Below are positions 51,670 to 63,066 of a stretch of 64,000 nucleotides of DNA, piece after piece. The notes under the pieces were generated by a model. That model was not told the DNA's origin. It saw only the letters and a list, made by a program, of their open reading frames with translations, and ran no database searches. Both the position numbers and the translations under genes were made by a program. The DNA is taken from assembly GCA_003243195.1 (NCBI GenBank), contig QFQI01000005.1, forward strand, positions 197,951-261,950, given 5' to 3'. The first letter of the stretch is position 1, and each line of letters starts with the position of its first letter. The DNA is from Sphingomonas taxi (GTDB lineage: Bacteria; Pseudomonadota; Alphaproteobacteria; Sphingomonadales; Sphingomonadaceae).

Positions 51670-53742
51670 TCATTTGCCCATCGCTTCCTTCGCTACCTTC
51701 ACGATATTCTCCACCGTGAAGCCGTATTTGTCCTGCAACTTGGCGAGCGGCGCCGACGCGCCGAAGGTCGACATGGTGATCTGACGCCCCTCATAGCCGA
51801 CGTAACGATCCCAGCCGAGCGACCCGGCCATCTCGATCGCGACGCGCGCCTTCACCGCCTTCGGCAGCACGCTTTCCTTGTAATCGTCGTCCTGCACCTC
51901 GTAGCGGTGCCAGCTCGGCATCGACACCACGCGCGCCTTCACGCCGTCCGCGACCAGTCGCTCATACGCCTGCACCGCCAGCGAGACCTCCGACCCGGTC
52001 GCGATCAGGATCACCTCCGGCGTCTCCTCCCCGCCGGCCAGCACATAGCCGCCCTTCTCCAGCCCGGCGGCGGACGCATATTTGCTGCGGTCGAGCGTCG
52101 GCAGTGCCTGCCGCGACAGCACCAGCGCGGCCGGCGTGCTGGCGTCCTTCAGCACCGCGCGCCACGCCGCCGCGACCTCGTTGGCGTCGCACGGGCGGAT
52201 CGTGTCCAGCCCGGGGACCGCGCGCAGCGTCGCCAGATGCTCGATCGGCTGGTGGGTCGGCCCGTCCTCGCCGACGCCGATCGAATCGTGCGTGAACACC
52301 CACACCGCGCCGATTTCCATGATCGCCGACAGCCGCACCGGCGCGCGCATATAGTCCAGGAAGACCAGGAAGGTGGAGCCATAGGCGCGCAGGTGCGACA
52401 GCGCCATGCCGTTCACCACCGCGCCCATCGCATGTTCGCGCACGCCGAAGTGGAAGTTGGTGCCGCCGTAGTTCGCCGCCTCGAACGAGGGTGCGCCCTT
52501 GATGTCGGTCTTGGTCGACGGGGCGAGATCGGCGGAGCCGCCCAGCAGCCACGGCACCTTCTTCACGATCGCGTTCAGCACCTTGCCGCCCGCGTCGCGG
52601 CTCGCCACGCCCTTTTCGTCGGCGTCGAACACCGGGATCTCGCTGTCCCAGCCCTCGGGCAGCTCGTCCTTCAGCAGCAGGTCCAGCTCACCGGCCAGGT
52701 CCGCGTGCTCGGCACGATAACGGTCGAACAACGCCACCCATTCGTCGCGTGCCGTGCCGCCGCGCTCCTTCACCGCCTTGCCGAACGCATCCTTCACGCC
52801 GTCCGGCACGAAGAAATCCTCGTTCGGCCAGCCATAGGCCTCCTTGGTCTTCGCGATATTCTCCGCGCCCAGCGGCTCGCCATGCGCCTTCTCGCTGCCA
52901 GCGCGCGGGCTGCCCCAGCCGATCACCGAATGGACGACGATGAACGTCGGGCGCTCATCCTCCTCGCGGAAGGTCTGGATTGCCGCCTTCAGACCGACGA
53001 TGTCGTTGGCGTCGTCGACGTGGATGACGCGCCAGCCATATGCCTCGAAGCGCTTCCCCACATCCTCGTCGAACGCCAGGTCGGTGGCGCCCTCGATCGA
53101 GATATGGTTGCTGTCGTAGATCCAGCACAGATTGCTGAGCTTCAGGTGCCCGGCCAGCGATGCCGCCTCCGCCGACACGCCTTCCATCATGTCGCCGTCG
53201 CCGCACAGGACGTAGACGTCATGATCGAACAGCGGGAAGCCGGGCCGGTTGTAGCGCGCCGCCAGCCAGCGTTCTGCGATCGCCATGCCCACCGAATTGC
53301 CGCACCCCGCGCCCAGCGGCCCGGTGGTCGTCTCCACCCCGGTCGTATGGCGATATTCGGGATGGCCCGGAGTCTTCGACGAAAGCTGGCGGAACTGCTT
53401 GATGTCGTCCAGCGAGATCGCCGGCTTGCCGCTTTTCTCGCCATCGGCGCCGATCTCCTCGACGCCGGCGAGATACAGCAGCGAATAGAGCAGCATCGAC
53501 GCGTGGCCGACCGACAGCACGAAGCGGTCGCGGTTCGGCCAGTCGGGATGCGCCGGATCGTAGCGCAGGAATTGCGTCCACAAGGTCCAGCCGACCGGCG
53601 CCAGCGCCATCGGCGTGCCGGGATGCCCCGAATTCGCCTTCTGCACCGCGTCCATCGACAGGGTGCGGATGGTGTCGATCTGCAGCCGCTCCGGGCTGCC
53701 GTCTTCGTGGACGTCGGCGGGCGGGATGGCGGTGTCGGTCAT
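51670..53742 (-). CDS. tkt: Transketolase
   Basis: A 690-residue thiamine-diphosphate enzyme that transfers two-carbon units. Motifs: KANSGHPGTPMALAPVG, DRFVLSVGHASMLLYSLL, TPGHPEYRHTTGVETTTGPLG, the TPP/Mg motif GDGDMMEGVSAEAASLAGHL with NHISIEG, and the pyrimidine domain GVREHAMGAVVNG and HDSIGVGEDGPTHQPIEHLA. The start ATG at 53742 gives MTDTAIPP. Placed between rpiA and tal in a pentose phosphate operon. Confidence 0.97.
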   Translation of the reverse strand: MTDTAIPPADVHEDGSPERLQIDTIRTLSMDAVQKANSGHPGTPMALAPVGWTLWTQFLRYDPAHPDWPNRDRFVLSVGHASMLLYSLLYLAGVEEIGADGEKSGKPAISLDDIKQFRQLSSKTPGHPEYRHTTGVETTTGPLGAGCGNSVGMAIAERWLAARYNRPGFPLFDHDVYVLCGDGDMMEGVSAEAASLAGHLKLSNLCWIYDSNHISIEGATDLAFDEDVGKRFEAYGWRVIHVDDANDIVGLKAAIQTFREEDERPTFIVVHSVIGWGSPRAGSEKAHGEPLGAENIAKTKEAYGWPNEDFFVPDGVKDAFGKAVKERGGTARDEWVALFDRYRAEHADLAGELDLLLKDELPEGWDSEIPVFDADEKGVASRDAGGKVLNAIVKKVPWLLGGSADLAPSTKTDIKGAPSFEAANYGGTNFHFGVREHAMGAVVNGMALSHLRAYGSTFLVFLDYMRAPVRLSAIMEIGAVWVFTHDSIGVGEDGPTHQPIEHLATLRAVPGLDTIRPCDANEVAAAWRAVLKDASTPAALVLSRQALPTLDRSKYASAAGLEKGGYVLAGGEETPEVILIATGSEVSLAVQAYERLVADGVKARVVSMPSWHRYEVQDDDYKESVLPKAVKARVAIEMAGSLGWDRYVGYEGRQITMSTFGASAPLAKLQDKYGFTVENIVKVAKEAMGK

Positions 53743-53812
53743 GCAAACCTCAATGTCGGGAGTCAGCCGTCGAACGCACCGGCGCGACGCCGGTTGCCGA
53801 GTCCCCAACCCC

Positions 53813-54487
53813 TTAACCGCTCCCCGCTCCGCGTTCCAGCCGCGTAACGACCCCGTTCGCGGCGACATAGGCGGCATCCACTTCGCGCAGGAACAGCCCG
53901 TGCCCGAGCGCGCCGGGGATCGCGTCGATCGCCGCCGCCAGCGCGATGGGTTCGGGGAAGACCGCGAATGTCGCGTCGAGCACCAGATTGCCGTTATCGG
54001 TCGGCTCGGCGCGCACGGTCACCTGCGCGCCCAGCGCCGCCAGCCGCCGCGCGACGAAGGCGCGCGCGAACGGCAACACCTCCACCGGCAGCTTCGCCGC
54101 GCCGATCGCGGCGACCTGTTTCGAGGCGTCGGCGATCACCACCATCCGCGTCGAGGCGGCCGCCACCACCTTCTCACGCAGCATCGCCCCGCCTGCCCCC
54201 TTGATCGCCCATAGCCGCGCGTCGATCTCGTCCGCGCCGTCGATCGTCAGGTCGACGGTGGCCACGTCGGCGAAGTCGCGCACCACGATGCCGCCGACGC
54301 GCGCCTGCACCGCGCTACGCTCGCTGGTCGCCACCGCCGCGATCCGCAGCCCGTCGCGCACCCGCGCGGCCAGCGCGTCGATCGCGAAGCGCACCGTCGA
54401 TCCGGTGCCCAGACCGACGCACATGTCCGCCTGCACCTCGGCCACCGCCGCTTCGGCCGCCAGCCGCTTGTCGTCGTCCTGCGCCAC
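53813..54487 (-). CDS. rpiA: Ribose-5-phosphate isomerase A
   Basis: A 224-residue RpiA, interconverting ribose 5-phosphate and ribulose 5-phosphate. Motifs: VGLGTGSTVRFAIDAL, DLTIDGADEIDARLWAIKGAGGAM with the catalytic Asp/Glu, DASKQVAAIGAAKLPVEVLPF and the C-terminal GHGLFLREVDAAYVA. The GTG start follows CGGAGGAG; an ATG two bases upstream is in another frame. First gene of rpiA-tkt-tal. Confidence 0.93.
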   Translation of the reverse strand: MAQDDDKRLAAEAAVAEVQADMCVGLGTGSTVRFAIDALAARVRDGLRIAAVATSERSAVQARVGGIVVRDFADVATVDLTIDGADEIDARLWAIKGAGGAMLREKVVAAASTRMVVIADASKQVAAIGAAKLPVEVLPFARAFVARRLAALGAQVTVRAEPTDNGNLVLDATFAVFPEPIALAAAIDAIPGALGHGLFLREVDAAYVAANGVVTRLERGAGSG

Positions 54488-54557
54488 ATGCTCCTCCGCC
54501 GCTCGCCTGCCGGACGTGCCGCGACGGTCATGGTTCCCGCGCGGCCGCCGTCGTCGA

Positions 54558-54872
54558 TCAGCCGCGTCGGTCGAGCACCCGCGACACGAAGGCGTCCGCC
54601 GCCCGCGTGAATGCCTCGACGGCGTCGGTGCGCGCGCCGCCTTCCGCCGCGGTCGCCCGCCCGGCCTCGCGCGACAGCGCTGCGGTGACCGCCGCCCCCG
54701 CCACGGCCGTCAGCGCACCGGCGATCGCCTCCCGCCCCGCCGGCCCCTGCACCTGCTCGATCAGCCGGTCTCCGGCCTTGCGCAGTTCCTTGGGCAGCTT
54801 CACGCCCAGTACTTCCTTGGGCAACCTGCCCGCCTTCGCCTTCTTCTTCGCCACCCGCGCGATCCTCATCAT
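54558..54872 (-). CDS. Hypothetical basic/alanine-rich protein
   Basis: About 104 residues. The N-terminal third is basic (RVAKKKAKAGRLPKEVLG, then VKLPKELRKAGDRLIEQV), followed by an Ala-rich helical region that could be weakly membrane-seeking (AIAGALTAVAGAAVTAAL). No domain recognised. ATG 54869 or 54872 may be the start. It is divergent from uvrA across 169 bp, which contain the SOS box and a possible minus-strand promoter. Confidence 0.55.
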   Translation of the reverse strand: MMRIARVAKKKAKAGRLPKEVLGVKLPKELRKAGDRLIEQVQGPAGREAIAGALTAVAGAAVTAALSREAGRATAAEGGARTDAVEAFTRAADAFVSRVLDRRG

Positions 54873-54885
54873 CGTCTGTGTCAGC

Positions 54886-54913
54886 GATATAATACAGCGC
54901 TGCGGGTTCGCAA
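54886..54913 (-). promoter_or_regulatory. Possible sigma-70-type promoter for the gene at 54558
   Basis: On the minus strand TTGCGA (54913-54908) and TATATC (54891-54886) are separated by 16 bases, 14 bp ahead of the proposed start codon. The short distance to the start and the weak -10 make this tentative. Confidence 0.3.
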
Positions 54914-55016
54914 CGATCGCCTCACCAAGCCGCCTGTCCGCCCGCCTTGTCGCGGCGATCGTAGCGCACCACATCGCGGCGGCAAGCGGGAGCCCCAGGT
55001 CGGGCTGGACGTCGCC

Positions 55017-55031
55017 GAACAAATATGGAAC
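55017..55031 (+). promoter_or_regulatory. LexA (SOS) box upstream of uvrA
   Basis: GAACAAATATGGAAC is an exact match to the alphaproteobacterial LexA direct repeat GAAC-N7-GAAC. It ends 10 bp before the uvrA start codon, so bound LexA would block the promoter or early elongation. uvrA is a classic SOS gene, which supports the call. Confidence 0.88.
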
Positions 55032-55041
55032 AGACCGCTAC

Positions 55042-57948
<2,907 letters not shown>

Positions 57949-58025
57949 GACGGCGGGGGCGTGGCTGAACCTTCGCGCGGCGACGGCGTTCCTGCCGGCA
58001 CCCACTTGTGAAGGAAGTCCATGAC

Positions 58026-58463
58026 ATGAGCATCTTCGGCGCGATCAAGAAGGCGATCTTCGGCGACAAGGGTCCGCTCGGTGGCCAGTTCTCCGGCCAC
58101 AAGGATGCCGCGCCGGCGCCCACCAGCACGTCGCAGCCGGTTCCCGCCCCGCAGGGCGCGCCCACGCCCGCTCCGTCTCCCGCGGCCCCCGCGACGCAGC
58201 AGCCGGTCGACGTCGAGGCGGTGCTGACCGGGATCGCGCAGCGCAAGGGCAATCCCGACCTCAACTGGCGGACCTCGATCGTCGACCTGATGAAGCTGCT
58301 CGACCTCGATTCCAGCCTCGCCAACCGCAAGGAACTGGCGACGGAGCTGGGATATCAGGGCGCGACCGACGGTTCGGCGGAGATGAACATCTGGCTGCAC
58401 AAGGCGGTGATGCGCGAACTGGAGAAGAACGGCGGTACCGTTCCCGCCGGTCTGAAGGACTAG
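58026..58463 (+). CDS. DUF3597-type protein
   Basis: A 145-residue protein. A short N-terminus MSIFGAIKKAIFG is followed by a Pro/Ala/Thr-rich linker (about 25-60) and a conserved C-terminal domain (VDVEAVLTGIAQRKGNPDLN, then WRTSIVDLMKLLDLDSSLANRKELATELGY) typical of the DUF3597 family, whose role is unknown. An in-frame GTG 18 bp upstream exists, but the GAAGGAAG site fits ATG 58026. It starts 77 bp after uvrA. Confidence 0.75.
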   Translation: MSIFGAIKKAIFGDKGPLGGQFSGHKDAAPAPTSTSQPVPAPQGAPTPAPSPAAPATQQPVDVEAVLTGIAQRKGNPDLNWRTSIVDLMKLLDLDSSLANRKELATELGYQGATDGSAEMNIWLHKAVMRELEKNGGTVPAGLKD

Positions 58464-58633
58464 CCGCCTGTGGTGGGGACGGCGGTCACGCGTCGTTCCC
58501 GCCTGTCACCGGGCGCGCGGCCCGGTCGCGGCCCACATATGGCGCAGGCCGCCTCTAACGCCGTCATGATCCTCATGCCGCGCCGCCTGATCTCCCGCGT
58601 CTCGGCGGGATCGCCCGGCGTCATGGGGACGGT

Positions 58634-58930
58634 TCATTCCCCGGGGGCGCGCGTCGCGATCGCCAGCGCGTGGATCCGCTCCGCAAGCAGATCGGCGAGC
58701 GCATGGTTCACCAGCCGTTGCCGTGCCACCCGTGACTGCCCGGCGAAGGCGGCGCTTTCCACCACCACGCGGAAGTGACTCTCCCCGCTGCCGTCATCTC
58801 CCAGGTGACCACGATGCTGGGCGCTTTCGTTGATGACGTCGAGGTGCGTCGGCGAGAGCGCGGCGGTCAGGCGCGCCGCGATCGTCTGGGCAACGGGGCC
58901 GGTCAGGGGGGTGGTGGAAGCGTGGCTCAT
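58634..58930 (-). CDS. bolA: BolA family protein
   Basis: A 98-residue BolA-fold protein: IAARLTAALSPTHLDVINES helix, then SAQHRGHLGDDGSGESHFRVVVES and the RVARQRLVNHALADLLAERIHAL helix. The His in QHRGH and in LVNHAL are the usual positions used with monothiol glutaredoxins to hold a shared [2Fe-2S] cluster. Start ATG at 58930. It is divergent from the J-domain paralogue with only 45 bp between starts. No glutaredoxin gene is adjacent. Confidence 0.9.
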   Translation of the reverse strand: MSHASTTPLTGPVAQTIAARLTAALSPTHLDVINESAQHRGHLGDDGSGESHFRVVVESAAFAGQSRVARQRLVNHALADLLAERIHALAIATRAPGE

Positions 58931-58975
58931 CCGTCCCATATACCATCTTTCGTACAGCAATCGACGAGTGAGTGC

Positions 58976-59566
58976 GTGCCGAGCAAGGACCGACCCCATA
59001 CCCGTTTCCATGGCCGGGTGGCGGACACCGGCCGCGACTGCGATCAGGCGGGTTGCGATGAGGCCGGCGAATTCCGCGCTCCGCCGCTGGAAGGCGCCGG
59101 GCCGCATGACGGCCCGCCGCGCTTCCGCTGGTTCTGCCTGGAGCATGTCCGTGCCTTCAACGCCGGCTACAACTATTTCGACGGCATGACCGCCGACGAG
59201 ATCCACCAGGCGCAGCGTCCGCTGGCCGGCTGGGAGCGCGAGACGCGGGCCTTCTCGGCGGCGCGGATGGGCGATCAGGGGCCGCGCTGGGCGGACTTCG
59301 CCGACCCGCTGGAGGCGATCAGCGCGCGTCATGCCCGCAGCGCGTCCCGGCGCGGCGCGCCGCCCCTGTCCGGTGAGGACCGCCGCAGCCTCGACGTGCT
59401 CGGCCTCCCCTCCGATGCCGACCGCAGTGCGCTGCGCAAGCGCTACTCGGAACTGGTGCGCCGCTACCACCCCGATCGCAACGGCGGCGACCGCAGCCAC
59501 GAGGCGATGCTGGGCAAGGTCATCGCCGCCTACCAGCACCTTCGCCGCGCGCCGGCGTTCGCATAG
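58976..59566 (+). CDS. J-domain protein with N-terminal cysteine module, paralogue
   Basis: A 196-residue paralogue of the protein at 13231. N-terminal cysteines in RDCDQAGCDEAGEF and RWFCLEHVRAFNAGYNYFDGM match the other copy's module; the C-terminal J-domain has SLDVLGLPSDADRSALRKRY and YHPDRNGGD. The GTG start at 58976 is the best in-frame choice; no strong ribosome-binding site. Divergent from bolA with a shared short control region. Confidence 0.8.
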   Translation: MPSKDRPHTRFHGRVADTGRDCDQAGCDEAGEFRAPPLEGAGPHDGPPRFRWFCLEHVRAFNAGYNYFDGMTADEIHQAQRPLAGWERETRAFSAARMGDQGPRWADFADPLEAISARHARSASRRGAPPLSGEDRRSLDVLGLPSDADRSALRKRYSELVRRYHPDRNGGDRSHEAMLGKVIAAYQHLRRAPAFA

Positions 59567-59651
59567 GCGCAGTTCCGTTATCGCAGAGTCGGCAGCCGGG
59601 ATCTCGGGTCGGTCGCGCGTCGCAACTCCGGTGGCGCCAGCGCACCATCGC

Positions 59652-60221
59652 TCAGATGATGTCGAGCACCAGCCCCAGCTCGCGCGCCTCGGCTGCCTCG
59701 ATATACCAGTTCTCCGGCGCCTTCGCCTTCAGTGTGTCCAGCGACACCTGGCTGCCGCGCACCAGATCGGCGAACCCTTCTTCCTGGATGCGGATCGAAT
59801 CCTCGATCTCGTGCAGCTTGGCCCGCAGCACCGGGGCGAGCGTGTTGAGCGGCCCCGACAACTGGATCGTCGAATTCATGATCCGCTCGTGGATCATCAG
59901 TCGCGAGTTGCGGGTCAGGAAGCGCTTGTCGACCGGAAAGGCGGACATGAAGGTCGCGCCCGCCGAATAAACCGCGACCTTGCCGAGGAACAGCGTCTCG
60001 CGCCCGGTATATTCGCGCAGCAGCCGGATCGAATCGCCCATCGCGCGCGCCATCTCCGGGTCGCCGCCCAATGTGGTGAGCGACACCACCAGCGGCCCCT
60101 CGGTCGGCGCGCCCGCAAGCTGGTCCTTGAAGCGCGCGTACATCATTTCGTCGACGGTGCCGTACAGCTGGATGTGCGGCACCGCGAGCAGCGGATAGTT
60201 GATGGCGTTGTTCTGGTTCAT
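59652..60221 (-). CDS. ClpP-like serine protease (S14 type)
   Basis: A 189-residue protein with the ClpP/crotonase fold. The nucleophile Ser is in VAVYSAGATFMSAF near residue 90, the His in SRLMIHERIMNS near 115; TLGGDPEMARAMGDSIRLL is the usual helix. It is shorter and more divergent than housekeeping ClpP, and lacks the IGF-loop binding features I would look for, so it may work without Clp ATPases. It lies 73 bp downstream of sdhA on the same strand, in the place often taken by sdhB. Confidence 0.78.
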   Translation of the reverse strand: MNQNNAINYPLLAVPHIQLYGTVDEMMYARFKDQLAGAPTEGPLVVSLTTLGGDPEMARAMGDSIRLLREYTGRETLFLGKVAVYSAGATFMSAFPVDKRFLTRNSRLMIHERIMNSTIQLSGPLNTLAPVLRAKLHEIEDSIRIQEEGFADLVRGSQVSLDTLKAKAPENWYIEAAEARELGLVLDII

Positions 60222-60294
60222 GCCGCGCACAAACAACGGGCGCGGATACGGTTCCGCCGCATCCGGGCGATGCGGCGAAACCGTCAGGCGACGA

Positions 60295-62097
60295 TCAATA
60301 TACCCGCTTCTTCGGCTTGATATATTCGGCGTCGTCGGTGAGCGTGTAGTCGTGCACCGGGCGATAGTCGATCGTGGTCGCCCCGCCCTTGCCGCCCCAG
60401 CCATCGAAGGTGGTGATGGTGTGCTTCATCCAGTTCGCGTCGTCGCGCTCCGGGAAATCCTCGTGCATGTGCGCGCCGCGGCTCTCCTTGCGGTTGTCGG
60501 CGCTCTTCATCGTCACCACCGCCTGGCTGATGAGGTTGTCGAGCTCCATCGTCTCGACCAGATCGGTGTTCCAGATCAGCGAACGGTCGGACACGCCGAT
60601 GTCCTGCATCCCCTGATACACCGCCTCGATCTTCTCCACGCCCTCGCGCAGCAGCGCGCTGTCGCGGAACACCGCGCAATGGCGCTGCATGGTGCGCTGC
60701 ATCTCGGCGCGCAGCTTCGCGGTCGGCGTGCCGCCCTGCGCATGGCGGAAGTGGTCGAGGCGGCCCAGCGCCAGTTCCTCCGACCCCTTGGGCAGCGGAT
60801 TGTGCGAGGTGTTCGGCTTCAGCATCTCCTTCAGCCGCAACCCGGTGGCGCGGCCGAACACCACCAGGTCGATCAGCGAGTTGGAGCCGAGCCGGTTGGC
60901 GCCGTGCACCGAGACACACGCCGCCTCGCCGACCGCGAACAGCCCGGGGACGACCGAGTCGGGATCGCCGTCCTTCAGCCGCACGACCTCGCCATGATAA
61001 TTACACGGAATGCCGCCCATGTTGTAGTGGACGGTCGGCGTCACCGGCAGCGGCTGGCGCGTCAGGTCGACGCCCGCGAAGATCTTCCCCGTCTCGGTGA
61101 TCCCCGGCAACCGCTCGTGCAGCACCGCGGGGTCGATATGGTCGAGGTGCAGGAAGATATGGTCCTTGTCCTTGCCGACGCCGCGGCCCTCGCGCATCTC
61201 CATCGCCATCGAGCGCGCCACGACGTCGCGGCTCGCCAGATCCTTGGCCGACGGCGCGTAGCGCTCCATGAAGCGCTCGCCCTCGGAGTTGGTCAGATAG
61301 CCACCCTCGCCGCGCGCGCCCTCGGTGATGAGCACGCCCGCACCATAGATGCCGGTCGGGTGGAACTGCACGAACTCCATGTCCTGGAGCGCCAGGCCGG
61401 CACGCAGCGCCATGCCGTTGCCGTCGCCGGTGCAGGTGTGCGCGCTGGTCGCCGACTGGTACACGCGCCCGCCGCCGCCGGTGGCAAGCACCACCGCGTG
61501 CGAGCGGAAGCGGTGGATCGAGCCGTCCTCCATGCACAGCGCGATCACGCCGCGGCACGCGCCATTCTCCATGATGAGGTCGAGCGCGACATATTCGACG
61601 TAGAAGTCGGCGTCATACTTCAGCGACTGCTGGTACAAGGCGTGCAGCATCGCATGGCCGGTGCGGTCGGCGGCGGCGCAGGTGCGCTGCACCGGCGGCC
61701 CTTCGCCCATGTTCTGCATGTGCCCGCCGAACGGGCGCTGGTAGATCGTGCCGTTGTCGTTGCGGCTGAACGGCACGCCGGCATGCTCCAGCTCGTAGAC
61801 CGCGGCAGGCGCCTCGCGCACCATATATTCGATCGCGTCCTGGTCGCCGAGCCAGTCGGAACCCTTCACCGTATCGAACATGTGCCACGACCAATGGTCC
61901 GGCGAATTGTTGCCCAGCGACGCCGCGATCCCGCCCTGCGCCGCCACGGTGTGGCTGCGGGTCGGGAACACCTTGGTGATGCAGGCGGTCTTCAGCCCGC
62001 TCTCCGCGATGCCCATCGTGGCGCGCAGCCCCGAACCGCCCGCGCCGACAACCACCGCGTCATAGGTGTGGTCGATGATCTTGTACGCGTCAGACAT
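60295..62097 (-). CDS. sdhA: Succinate dehydrogenase flavoprotein subunit
   Basis: A 600-residue SdhA, oxidising succinate to fumarate at the inner membrane. FAD-binding VVVGAGGSGLRATMG; H49 in FPTRSHTVAAQGGI carries covalent FAD; substrate and catalytic motifs include HPTGIYGAG, RGEGGYL, RDVVARSM (catalytic Arg) and VHYNMGG. GEAACVSVHGANRLGSNSL is also typical. Its ATG shares one base with the sdhD stop (TGATG). The iron-sulfur subunit gene sdhB is not next to it. Confidence 0.97.
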   Translation of the reverse strand: MSDAYKIIDHTYDAVVVGAGGSGLRATMGIAESGLKTACITKVFPTRSHTVAAQGGIAASLGNNSPDHWSWHMFDTVKGSDWLGDQDAIEYMVREAPAAVYELEHAGVPFSRNDNGTIYQRPFGGHMQNMGEGPPVQRTCAAADRTGHAMLHALYQQSLKYDADFYVEYVALDLIMENGACRGVIALCMEDGSIHRFRSHAVVLATGGGGRVYQSATSAHTCTGDGNGMALRAGLALQDMEFVQFHPTGIYGAGVLITEGARGEGGYLTNSEGERFMERYAPSAKDLASRDVVARSMAMEMREGRGVGKDKDHIFLHLDHIDPAVLHERLPGITETGKIFAGVDLTRQPLPVTPTVHYNMGGIPCNYHGEVVRLKDGDPDSVVPGLFAVGEAACVSVHGANRLGSNSLIDLVVFGRATGLRLKEMLKPNTSHNPLPKGSEELALGRLDHFRHAQGGTPTAKLRAEMQRTMQRHCAVFRDSALLREGVEKIEAVYQGMQDIGVSDRSLIWNTDLVETMELDNLISQAVVTMKSADNRKESRGAHMHEDFPERDDANWMKHTITTFDGWGGKGGATTIDYRPVHDYTLTDDAEYIKPKKRVY

Positions 62098-62474
62098 CAG
62101 GCTTGGCTTCCGAAGGCGACCTTGAGGATCGAGAAGATGGCGACCCCGGCGGTCGCGGCGGTGAACAGGTTGACCAGGACCGTCAGCACGATGCGGCTTT
62201 CCTTGTGCGAGTAATCCTCGATCACCACCTGCAGCCCGAGCCGGAAATGATAGAAGACCGACGCGATCAGCAGCGCCATCGGCACCGCGGCCCATGGCGA
62301 GCCGAGCCACAGCCGCACCGTGCCATGGTCATAGGACGGCAGCATGGCGATCGACGCGAGCAGCCAGACGACCAGCAGGAAGTTGCTGCCCGCAGTCAGC
62401 TTCTGGTGCCACCAGTGCTGCGGTCCGTGATGCGCGCTGCCATAGCCGCGGACGCGGCCGATCTCGGTTCCCAT
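62097..62474 (-). CDS. sdhD: Succinate dehydrogenase membrane anchor subunit SdhD
   Basis: A 125-residue protein with three membrane helices (about 30-50, 60-82 and 98-122) and the typical segment YHFRLGLQVVIEDYSHKE, whose His/Asp/Tyr are near the heme and quinone sites. N-terminus has GYGSAHHGPQHWWHQKLTA as in alphaproteobacterial SdhD. Overlaps sdhC and sdhA by TGATG junctions, so the three anchors and flavoprotein are tightly coupled. Confidence 0.92.
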   Translation of the reverse strand: MGTEIGRVRGYGSAHHGPQHWWHQKLTAGSNFLLVVWLLASIAMLPSYDHGTVRLWLGSPWAAVPMALLIASVFYHFRLGLQVVIEDYSHKESRIVLTVLVNLFTAATAGVAIFSILKVAFGSQA

Positions 62475-62899
62475 CACTTCACCCCCAGGTAGAGCCAGTA
62501 GCCGACCGTCAGCAGCACGGAGGCGACGAAGGTCAGCACCGCCAGCGTGCGGTTGATCTTCAGCTCGAACGCCGCGCCGGTATCCATCACCAGATGCCGG
62601 ATGCCGCTCATCATGTGCTGGAACAGCGCCCAGGTGAGCGCCACGCCGACGATCCAGCCCAGCACGTTCAGCGCGCCCGTGGAGGTGGTGAACACGTCGA
62701 GGAACACGCCGTACGCGCCCGGCCCGGCCGCGATCGCGGCCAGCCACCACACCAGCAGCAGCGTGCCGACGGTGGCCATGCCGCTGCCGGTGACCCGGTG
62801 CATGATCGACGCGGTCATCGCCGGCGACCAGCGATAGTGGATCGCAAGCGGGCCGCTGAACAGATGCGGACTACGCGGGCGGGCGGGTTTGGAAGCCAA
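62474..62899 (-). CDS. sdhC: Succinate dehydrogenase cytochrome b556 subunit SdhC
   Basis: A 141-residue membrane subunit with three helices. N-terminus ARPRSPHLFSGPLAIHYRWS and the signature HMMSGIRHLVMD (heme-ligand His and quinone-site residues) define it. The TTG start at 62899 is chosen because GAGGAA lies 8 bases ahead and the homologue-like N-terminus begins there; a longer in-frame start at 63022 would include unrelated basic sequence. First gene of sdhCDA. Confidence 0.92.
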   Translation of the reverse strand: MASKPARPRSPHLFSGPLAIHYRWSPAMTASIMHRVTGSGMATVGTLLLVWWLAAIAAGPGAYGVFLDVFTTSTGALNVLGWIVGVALTWALFQHMMSGIRHLVMDTGAAFELKINRTLAVLTFVASVLLTVGYWLYLGVK

Positions 62900-63066
62900 G
62901 CGCGGGGTTCCTCGGAAAAAAGCAGGTCGAGACGAGACGGATTTGGGGCGGTCTATGCGGCGGCGACGCGCGCGATGCAAGCGCGGCGCGTCGCCGTTGC
63001 CTAACCGACTGTTAACCCGCATGCGCTAGCAAGGCGCCCGACAACATCCTCGCGGGAGCACCTTTC

